5,445 nt of DNA. Origin: an uncultured Capnocytophaga sp. Lineage in GTDB: Bacteria; Bacteroidota; Bacteroidia; Flavobacteriales; Flavobacteriaceae. The notes under the pieces are model-generated. The model did not search any database, was not told the DNA's origin, and saw nothing but the letters and a program-made list of their open reading frames with translations. This document shows, piece by piece, positions 1 through 5,445 of the stretch (within the stretch, counting starts at the first letter, position 1; every line of letters starts with the position of its first letter). The stretch spans positions 1 through 5,445 of the forward strand of contig CAJPPS010000104.1 in the NCBI GenBank assembly GCA_905372595.1, in the 5' to 3' direction. Made by a program: the position numbers and the translations under genes.

Positions 1-206
1 CAGCAATATTTCTATTCTCTATAGGAGCTTTCGCTCAAGAGGATTTACAAGGGCAAATTGACCAATTAAAAGCAGAATTGCAACAAATAAAGAATACCCA
101 AGTTACTGAAATACACAAAAAGAGGAGCCCTTACAAAAGTTTAATGTATTCTTTAACTTCCAATCTAGCTTTGATGGAATTAATATGCAAAAATATACTT
201 CAATAG
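1..206 (+). pseudogene. N-terminal fragment of frameshifted porin (5' end outside window)
   Basis: Frame 3, from position 3, encodes the end of a signal peptide (AIFLFSIGAFAQ), a charged heptad-like stretch (EDLQGQIDQLKAELQQIKN) and then TQVTEIHK. This looks like the export signal and short N-terminal coiled coil found at the front of porin O/P-type proteins. After the A run at 117-121 this frame reads an unlikely peptide and stops at TAG 204-206. The expected continuation (KEEPLQKFNVFFNFQSSFDG) lies in frame 2, which is open from position 110 after a TGA at 107-109. The fragment and the following barrel are therefore two halves of one gene. Roughly ten residues and the start codon are missing to the left of the window. 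It cannot be told from this one sequence whether the break is a true mutation, a switchable state or a sequencing error. Confidence 0.8.
117..121 (+). other. Frameshift point in A5 run within the porin gene
   Basis: The upstream frame reads CAC AAA AAG AGG (H K K R) and the downstream frame reads AAA GAG GAG CCC (K E E P). A sixth A here would give CAC AAA AAA GAG GAG CCC and join the halves as HKKEEPLQKF. A ribosomal -1 slip on C AAA AAG would give exactly the same peptide. The position of the indel could be a few bases either side, but the A run is the simplest site. Confidence 0.72.
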
Positions 207-1186
207 GTTCCAATACTAACAAAGTAGAATTCCGTGCGCGTCAGTTACGTTTGGAAATAAAAGGAAACTTCACAGAACGTATTTTCTATCGCTTCCGACA
301 TAGATTGAACAGACCTACTTCTGCAGCAGGATTGGATAATCTAGCCAGAGCTACCGATATGCTTTATGCTGGTTTCCACCTGAATGATAAGTTTTCCGTC
401 ACAGCAGGGAAAATGTGCCAGGCTTGGGGAGGATTTGAGTTTGATATTAACCCTATGAATATCTATGAATATTCAGATTTTATAGATAATATGGATAATT
501 TTATGCTTGGAGGGATGCTTACTTATCATCCTAATGAAAATCACGAGTTTAATATCCAAATAACAGACGTTCGTAATAATACCTTCCAAGAGCTCTATGG
601 AGATAATACTCTTGGAATTAAGGAGAGCAAAAGTCCTTTGGCATATATATTCAATTGGAATGGTAGCTTTTTTGATAATATATTACAAACACGTTGGGCT
701 TGGGGAATGCAACAAGAAGCAGAGAACAAACTCAATACAATGCTAACCTTGGGGACTCGCCTGAATTTGCCTAAGTTTCAAGCTTTTTTTGATTATATGA
801 GAGCAGATGAAAGCCTTGACAGATTGCGATATGCTTCTGTATATACCTTGGGAACTACACCTAAATACTTGGAAGATACCTCCTATAATACATTTGTTAT
901 TAAAGGAGAATATCAGCCAGCAGAGCAAATAAATCTATTTGTACAAGGGATGTATGAGACTGCCAATGCAAAAGAGACTAAGCTCCCTACAGCAACTTAT
1001 GATAATGAGAGAAAATCCTTTGGTTATTATGCTGGAGTAGAGTATTTACCTTTTAAAGACCAAGATTTACGTTTTTTCTTGGCTTATATAGGAAGAAAAT
1101 ATGATTATAAATATAATATTGATAGTAATATCACTGTTACCAATAGAATTAGTATAGGAATGATGTATCGTATTAAGGCATTTTAA
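185..1186 (+). CDS. Porin O/P-family outer-membrane beta-barrel, main fragment
   Basis: This is the barrel portion of a porin resembling the phosphate-selective porin O/P family of Bacteroidota, expected to form an outer-membrane diffusion channel. Strand-like alternation runs throughout, a conserved-looking block sits at residues 78-110 (KMCQAWGGFEFDINP, then YEYSDFIDNMDNFMLGG), and the chain ends in phenylalanine (RIKAF), the usual barrel-assembly signal. ATG 185 is only the first in-frame methionine: coding sense continues upstream to about position 122 (EEPLQKFNVFFNFQSSFDGIN), and without the upstream fragment the product has no signal peptide. Restoring one A in the run at 117-121 gives about 394 residues within the window, near 405 in full, a normal length for the family. 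No other disruption is seen over 1 kb, so the break is recent, reversible or artefactual. Substrate is unknown; phosphate selectivity should not be assumed from the family name. The symporter gene follows after 21 bases and is probably co-transcribed. Confidence 0.8.
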   Translation: MQKYTSIGSNTNKVEFRARQLRLEIKGNFTERIFYRFRHRLNRPTSAAGLDNLARATDMLYAGFHLNDKFSVTAGKMCQAWGGFEFDINPMNIYEYSDFIDNMDNFMLGGMLTYHPNENHEFNIQITDVRNNTFQELYGDNTLGIKESKSPLAYIFNWNGSFFDNILQTRWAWGMQQEAENKLNTMLTLGTRLNLPKFQAFFDYMRADESLDRLRYASVYTLGTTPKYLEDTSYNTFVIKGEYQPAEQINLFVQGMYETANAKETKLPTATYDNERKSFGYYAGVEYLPFKDQDLRFFLAYIGRKYDYKYNIDSNITVTNRISIGMMYRIKAF

Positions 1187-1207
1187 TGTTATAAAATAAA
1201 TATAGTA

Positions 1208-2362
1208 ATGAGAAAAATATATAATAATCTACTATTTAGAGTGTTCTGTGGTGTTCTGATAGGAATTTTGCTCGGGAAAATAGCTCCAGAGTGGTTCTAT
1301 AGAATACTTCTTACATTCAGGAATCTATTTGGGAGTTTTCTTAATTTTTCTATCCCACTTATTATAATGGGACTTGTAATGCCTTCAATAAGTGATCTAG
1401 GGAAAAGTGCAGGGAAACTATTACTTATTACTATAGGAATAGCTTATTCTTTTACTCTTTTTTCAGGATTTTCTACTTACTTCACAGCAAAATCTATTTT
1501 TCCTTATCTACTTAAGGGACAGCATATTAGTGAAATTGGGGAAAGAGTTCCTCTAGCTCCTTATTTTTCTATAGAATTGCCTCCTATATTGGGTGTGATG
1601 AGTGCTCTGATACTTTCATTTATATTAGGAATAGGTCTTTCTTTAAGAGAAAAATCAATACTATCAGAGATGATAAAAGAGTTTGGAGATATCATTAATT
1701 GGCTTATCAGTAGGGCTATTATTCCTATATTACCTTATTATATTATGGCTTTTTTTGCTGAGATTACTTTTGATGGAAAAGTAGTTTCAATAATAACTGT
1801 ATTCTTCAAGCTTATAGGGGTACTCTTTATAATGCATTTCGTTCTTTTGATAGTACAGTTCTTAATTGCGGGAGGTATAGCGCGCCAGAATCCTTTTAAA
1901 GCCTTATGGACGATGCTTCCAGCTTATGCCACAGCACTAGGAACTCAGTCATCAGCAGCAACTATTCCTATAACAATGAGGCAAGTGGTGAAAATGGGAG
2001 TTTCAGAACGAATAGCAGGTTTTGTAGTTCCTCTTTGTGCTACGATACACCTTTCAGGGAGTACTATGAAAATTACAGCTTGTGCGATGGCTCTAATGCT
2101 CATTGAAGGCATTCCATTTGATATAGAACTATTTGCAGGTTTTATTATGATGTTAGGAGTTATTATGATTGCGGCACCAGGAGTACCAGGAGGAGCTATA
2201 ATGGCATCATTGGGGCTTCTTAATTCTATGTTAGGTTTCTCTGAAGCACAACAAACATTGATGATAGCACTTTATGTAGCTATGGATAGTTTCGGGACAG
2301 CTTGTAATGTAACAGGAGATGGAGCAGTAACTCTTATTGTAGATAAGATAGAAAAGTCTTAA
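1208..2362 (+). CDS. Dicarboxylate/amino acid:cation symporter (DAACS, SLC1-like)
   Basis: This is an inner-membrane secondary transporter of the DAACS family (GltPh/GltP/SstT relatives), which couple uptake of carboxylates or amino acids to Na+ or H+. It is 384 residues, somewhat shorter than the usual 400-430, and is mostly hydrophobic helices. Family landmarks appear in order: the serine-rich hairpin 1 (QSSAATIP, 247-254), the TM7 motif position (ATIHLSGS, 278-285), hairpin 2 (APGVPGGA, 323-330) and TM8 (DSFGTACNVTGDG, 360-372). Against GltPh as I recall it, TM8 keeps the aspartate that binds the substrate amine (D360), N367 and D371 of the sodium site, but the arginine (GltPh R397) is glycine G363. 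The NMDGT motif is HLSGS, losing the acidic sodium-site residue. A small neutral or otherwise non-acidic substrate and changed ion coupling are inferred. The start follows the porin stop by 21 A/T-rich bases with no Shine-Dalgarno, as usual in Bacteroidota. A terminator follows directly. Confidence 0.9.
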   Translation: MRKIYNNLLFRVFCGVLIGILLGKIAPEWFYRILLTFRNLFGSFLNFSIPLIIMGLVMPSISDLGKSAGKLLLITIGIAYSFTLFSGFSTYFTAKSIFPYLLKGQHISEIGERVPLAPYFSIELPPILGVMSALILSFILGIGLSLREKSILSEMIKEFGDIINWLISRAIIPILPYYIMAFFAEITFDGKVVSIITVFFKLIGVLFIMHFVLLIVQFLIAGGIARQNPFKALWTMLPAYATALGTQSSAATIPITMRQVVKMGVSERIAGFVVPLCATIHLSGSTMKITACAMALMLIEGIPFDIELFAGFIMMLGVIMIAAPGVPGGAIMASLGLLNSMLGFSEAQQTLMIALYVAMDSFGTACNVTGDGAVTLIVDKIEKS

Positions 2363-2376
2363 AAAAATAATGTAAC

Positions 2377-2406
2377 AAAAAGGCTACTTGAAAGAGTAGC
2401 CTTTTT
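2377..2406. terminator. Bidirectional intrinsic terminator between converging genes
   Basis: GGCTACT (2382-2388) pairs perfectly with AGTAGCC (2395-2401), with a U-G pair (2389/2394) closing a GAAA loop (2390-2393). Flanking A5 (2377-2381) faces T6 (2402-2407), so both strands present a GC-containing stem followed by a T run. It lies 14 bases after the symporter stop and just beyond the receptor stop at 2425, so it can end transcription of both units. Confidence 0.92.
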
Positions 2407-2424
2407 TATTGTATAAAGATTTAT

Positions 2425-4416
2425 CTAAAAGGAAATTCCTATGCTAGTAAATATATTTCTACCCATTCTGGGAATATTTCCCCAATCAGCATAGGTGCTA
2501 TAGTAAGTATTCATTATATTTTCTATTCCAGCTTCGGCTTGTAAATTAATTTTTCCTATAGGAAAATGATAATTAGCAGATACGTTATACACAATATAAG
2601 CAGGAGTACGATCTTCTCCATACTGAGGGCTATAAGCAGTTTGAGTGAAATCTCCATTCAAAGAAAAGGTACATCCAAATCGCTCTTTTTTATAATTTAT
2701 ACTAGATTGATAACTTAGGGGACGTATAAAAGGCAGATTTTCATTATTGAAATCAATACCTTTAGCATAATTAAGGCTTCCTTTCCATTGAAAATCCTCA
2801 AGGAAGGAATAACGGAAATTTAGTGAGCTATTGAATATCTTTGCATATTCTAGGGCTTCATATTTTTTCACTCCTACTGAGGCTGCATTCATAGGGAAGG
2901 CAACATTGAGTATTTTCCCTAGAATATAATTTTCAATATAAAAATAATTACATTTCAGTTCGATTATGAAAGCTTCTTTTTCAAAAGAAACTCCTCCATT
3001 GACTTCATAGGAAATTTCGTTTTTCAGATTAGGCGTTCCTATGTAATCATATCTATCAAAACTATTATATATATAATACCCATAAGCCTCTGAAACTGAA
3101 GGAGCTCTATGCCCATATCCCATTCCAAAGGAAAATGTAATGGGAGTCAGCTTTATTTGATAGGAAGAATGTAAGCTAGGGAGAAATCGTACTCTTTGTT
3201 CTGGAGAATCAGCTGTATTTTGGTTAAATACACGAATGAAATCCAGATATTCTATGTGATTATGATGAACTCCAATAGTTCCTCCAAAGATAAGTTGTTC
3301 TTTTTCACTCATATCCCATTGGTTAGATACAGAAATTCCTCCATAGTTGGTAGTTACCCCAGGCCAAGTGAAAGCAAATCCTTTTACCTTACTTCTGTCT
3401 CTTGGATACATTGTCATTTCTGCTAAGGAATAATTTGAGTATCCATTAAGCTGAATATCAGTAGTATGGCTATATGTTTTGAAAAGAAGTTTAGAAGTAA
3501 GCCCATAAGTGTTACTCCAGCCAGGCATATCCATATGCACAAGATTCTCAGGACGAGTAGTATCATCCATATAATGTTCTATTGCATTGAAGTAGAATTT
3601 TGAATCCCATACTTTTAATGATTTTTCTTCAAAAAGTTGCTTGAAAGAAACAGAAGAAATTAATGCACGGGCAAGCCATGTATCCATAGGTAAAGCGGGA
3701 TATCCTACATCTTTAGCTACATCAAAAATGGCATCTGCTTTTACAGCTGAGAGGTCTCCTGTTTTATAAGCTAATCCTAAGGAAGTATTATATTTTTCGA
3801 AATGAGAATGTTTCACTCTATTTCCTCTACCATCTTTATAGTTTTCGGCTTTACGATAGGCGGCAGTTCCATCAGCTACAAATTTAGAAGATGAATAATG
3901 AATATCCGCTAAGGCAAACCGATGATTATTATTCTCTTGAAAGCCTAATTGGGTAGTTCCGCCAAGCTTAGGTTCTTCAGAAAAAGCAATTTGCTTGCGT
4001 CTCAAGTCGATACCTCCTGCAATTGTAGCTCCATGCATACCTCCTTCTTGTCCTGAATGAATATCAATTTTGGAGAGATTATTAGTTTCTACATAAGAAG
4101 TTACAGGGTCCATTTTGTCAGTACAAGCTCCAAATACGTGCATTCCTTCAATGGTAATAGTAGAGCGTTCCGTATTCATATTATTAAGCATAGGCTCCCA
4201 AGCATAGGCTCCTCTTTTGATAAAGCTGATATTATTAGAAGTTGCCAGATATTCATCTACAGAGCAAGCAAGTTTTACTTCCGACTGAATACGTTCCTTA
4301 CGTAATTTTTCTTCGATGACAACCTCTTTAAGGTTCACAATAGTATCTTTTTTTCTTGTTTGACCAAAGGAAAATATACTTGATAATAGAAAAATATATA
4401 TCGTGATTTTTTTCAT
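2425..4416 (-). CDS. TonB-dependent receptor, OprC/NosA-like, predicted copper uptake
   Basis: This 663-residue outer-membrane receptor would import its ligand using TonB energy. It has a signal peptide (residues 1 to about 18, ending SIFSFG before Q19), a TonB-box-like stretch (IVNLKEVVIEE, 26-36), a plug domain (about 45-140) and a barrel to the C-terminal phenylalanine. The barrel contains the typical RAPSVSEAYG and TPNLKNE blocks (437-467). There is no SusC-type N-terminal carboxypeptidase-like domain. The plug has ACTDKMDP (97-104), a CxxxM motif (C98, M102), and the barrel has EHYMDD (280-285), an HxM motif (H281, M283). In Pseudomonas OprC, C143/M147 and H323/M325 bind copper; the spacing there (180 from C to H) is close to the 183 here. 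A further HMDM lies at 294-297. Copper as substrate is a strong inference from these residues. The gene is second in an operon, 11 bases after the lipoprotein. Another metal or metal complex is possible but less likely. Confidence 0.88.
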   Translation of the reverse strand: MKKITIYIFLLSSIFSFGQTRKKDTIVNLKEVVIEEKLRKERIQSEVKLACSVDEYLATSNNISFIKRGAYAWEPMLNNMNTERSTITIEGMHVFGACTDKMDPVTSYVETNNLSKIDIHSGQEGGMHGATIAGGIDLRRKQIAFSEEPKLGGTTQLGFQENNNHRFALADIHYSSSKFVADGTAAYRKAENYKDGRGNRVKHSHFEKYNTSLGLAYKTGDLSAVKADAIFDVAKDVGYPALPMDTWLARALISSVSFKQLFEEKSLKVWDSKFYFNAIEHYMDDTTRPENLVHMDMPGWSNTYGLTSKLLFKTYSHTTDIQLNGYSNYSLAEMTMYPRDRSKVKGFAFTWPGVTTNYGGISVSNQWDMSEKEQLIFGGTIGVHHNHIEYLDFIRVFNQNTADSPEQRVRFLPSLHSSYQIKLTPITFSFGMGYGHRAPSVSEAYGYYIYNSFDRYDYIGTPNLKNEISYEVNGGVSFEKEAFIIELKCNYFYIENYILGKILNVAFPMNAASVGVKKYEALEYAKIFNSSLNFRYSFLEDFQWKGSLNYAKGIDFNNENLPFIRPLSYQSSINYKKERFGCTFSLNGDFTQTAYSPQYGEDRTPAYIVYNVSANYHFPIGKINLQAEAGIENIMNTYYSTYADWGNIPRMGRNIFTSIGISF

Positions 4417-4427
4417 ATCTCTAAGAA

Positions 4428-5384
4428 TTAAAACAAGATATCAATATGAAGTTCGCTTTGTTCTCCAAACACTCCCATTTGGACTCTTCTAGAAACTTCA
4501 GTTCCTTTTATTACATTCCTCAGATGGTTCTTAAGGATAAAATTCAGTGTCCAATAACCAGTCATCGTATAATTAACTCTTCCGTGATAGAACCCATCTT
4601 CTTTCTGTGTAAGGTGTTCATTATTAGGCGAAGAATGATTTCCCATATCTTCACCAGGCATACGAGGATCAAGTTCTAGTATATAATTATTAGCTACGGA
4701 ATAAATAAATTTATTAGGATTGGGTTTTCCGTTAATAAGCTCAGGAAGAGAGGAAGTTTCCTCTTGTACCCATATTCCTGCAATCAAGTTATTGATGGCA
4801 ACTTTAGGAAGCTCAGGTGCTATAAGAGCAATATAATATTGCTTTCCATCATTTCCTACAAACTGTGTCATATTTAGGTTAGGATTACGAGTATCCAAAA
4901 CTTGTATCTCTTTCTCTGCTTTATAGGTTACGTTATCAATGACATAATTCAGATAAATATGCCAATTTGTCTTGATTCCAGAATGAGTACCATTCAGTAC
5001 GGAATAGTTTTTTGGAGTGTCAAAGACAGCAAAACCCTTGAAAATAAGATTATCATCTTCATTACTGAGTACCCGACTATGAGGAGCAGAAGTGAGCCTA
5101 CCATTCTCATCAGTACGAGTAACTAAAAGCTCTACTCTCTGGACGTTTAACCGTTCAAAAGTGTTAGCAGTAACTATTTTTACAGAAAGCTCATTGTAAC
5201 CACGTAAGAACTCTCCATCAGAGGCTTCTATAGAGATAAGGTGGTTATTATTGTTGATGTGTGTAGCTTCTTCTTGGATACCACGAGCTCTAAAGTTAAG
5301 GCGATTACCAAAAGGCGTTTTTTCTACAGTACAAGAAAAAAACAGAAGAACTATAAAAAAAGGAATAAATTTTACAAATTTCAT
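4428..5384 (-). CDS. Lipoprotein with two FixH/YtkA-like domains, predicted copper binding
   Basis: The 318-residue product starts with a lipoprotein signal (MKFVKFIPFFIVLLFFSC) with the lipobox cysteine at C18, so it is membrane-anchored, facing the periplasm or the cell surface; no clear acidic surface-export tag follows the cysteine. Two immunoglobulin-like beta domains follow, about residues 47-163 and 180-318. Both have the shape of FixH/YtkA-like domains: a strand with a hydrophobic pattern, a loop with His/Pro, then FKGFAVFDTPKN (115-126) or YHGRVNYTMTGYWTLNF (266-282). The second domain loop DPRMPGEDMGNHSSPNNEH (239-257) offers M242, M247, H250 and H257 as soft metal ligands; the first domain retains only PHS (101-103) and looks degenerate. 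Family assignment is by recognition of this pattern and is moderately sure. Its place directly before an OprC-like receptor suggests capture or handover of copper. A role in cbb3 oxidase assembly, as for true FixH, is less likely since no ccoNOPQ genes are here. Confidence 0.72.
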   Translation of the reverse strand: MKFVKFIPFFIVLLFFSCTVEKTPFGNRLNFRARGIQEEATHINNNNHLISIEASDGEFLRGYNELSVKIVTANTFERLNVQRVELLVTRTDENGRLTSAPHSRVLSNEDDNLIFKGFAVFDTPKNYSVLNGTHSGIKTNWHIYLNYVIDNVTYKAEKEIQVLDTRNPNLNMTQFVGNDGKQYYIALIAPELPKVAINNLIAGIWVQEETSSLPELINGKPNPNKFIYSVANNYILELDPRMPGEDMGNHSSPNNEHLTQKEDGFYHGRVNYTMTGYWTLNFILKNHLRNVIKGTEVSRRVQMGVFGEQSELHIDILF

Positions 5385-5445
5385 TTTATTTATATTAATA
5401 ATTAAATATTATAAAAATGCATATTTCTAGCTTGATGAATAAGCT
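5385..5445 (-). promoter_or_regulatory. A/T-rich leader of the lipoprotein-receptor operon
   Basis: The 61 bases upstream of the lipoprotein start are almost all A/T and run to the window edge, so the operon promoter probably lies here or just outside. On the minus strand a TATAAT occurs 24 bases before the start (plus positions 5408-5413), but I find no convincing Bacteroidota-type TTTG / TAnnTTTG pair, and such hexamers arise by chance in this composition. There is no Shine-Dalgarno; the start is preceded by ATAAATAAA, typical for the phylum. No metal-regulator operator could be recognised. Confidence 0.3.

Noticed and set aside
743..928. Minus-strand open frame inside the porin gene
   Set aside because: It is a shadow of the porin barrel, with no recognisable protein pattern and no independent signals.
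1906..2106. Plus-strand open frame in another frame of the symporter
   Set aside because: It overlaps the HP1 and TM7 coding region of a clear transporter, and its low-complexity translation looks like an out-of-frame reading.
3196..4305. Plus-strand open frames (3196-3426 and 4057-4305) opposite the TonB receptor
   Set aside because: They are antisense shadows of a well-supported receptor gene, with no protein features of their own.
2425..4416. Receptor as a SusC-type glycan or a haem/siderophore transporter
   Set aside because: There is no SusC N-terminal extension or SusD partner, length is far below SusC, and the CxxxM/HxM pair points to copper instead.
4446..5126. Plus-strand open frames (4446-4679 and 4902-5126) opposite the lipoprotein gene
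   Set aside because: They are antisense to a coherent lipoprotein gene and carry no recognisable motifs.
5408..5413. TATAAT on the minus strand upstream of the lipoprotein
   Set aside because: The composition is so A/T-rich that this hexamer is expected by chance, and the main Bacteroidota sigma factor prefers a different consensus; it is noted only as part of the leader.
5429..5445. Short inverted repeat AGCTT / AAGCT with a 7-base spacer at the window edge
   Set aside because: Five-base arms are expected by chance; the repeat may extend beyond the window but cannot be judged here.

Overview
The window looks like a chromosomal stretch from a low-GC member of the Bacteroidota, probably Flavobacteriia. 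A Capnocytophaga-like genome is a plausible guess, but it rests only on overall protein style and AT-richness. Supporting signs are visible AT-richness, start codons without a Shine-Dalgarno sequence and with A/T-rich leaders, a signal peptide ending in SFGQ, outer-membrane proteins ending in phenylalanine, and a porin of the kind common in this phylum.

Layout. Positions 1-2362 (+ strand) hold two genes read left to right: a porin O/P-family outer-membrane protein whose 5' end lies outside the window, then, 21 bases later, an inner-membrane symporter of the dicarboxylate/amino acid:cation (DAACS, SLC1-like) family. The porin is interrupted: its signal-peptide and coiled-coil N-terminus (frame 3) and its barrel (frame 2) are joined across a run of five A at 117-121, so one A appears to be missing. 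Positions 2377-2406 form a strong hairpin that can serve as a terminator for both converging units. Positions 5384-2425 (- strand) hold a two-gene operon: a lipoprotein with two FixH/YtkA-like domains, then, 11 bases later, a TonB-dependent receptor.

The most informative unit is the minus-strand operon. The receptor carries CxxxM (C98, M102) and HxM (H281, M283), which match in kind and spacing the copper-binding site known from Pseudomonas OprC. The lipoprotein in front of it has a Met/His cluster (M242, M247, H250, H257) in the part of the fold where related proteins bind copper. Together they read as an outer-membrane copper acquisition module: a capture or handover lipoprotein plus a TonB-driven channel. 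The copper function is inferred from motifs, not shown.

The plus-strand pair would carry a small solute first across the outer membrane (porin) and then across the inner membrane (symporter). The symporter lacks the arginine that reads the side-chain carboxylate of acidic amino acids and has a changed NMDGT motif, so glutamate or aspartate are unlikely substrates. No RNA genes, mobile elements, CRISPR arrays or long repeats were seen.
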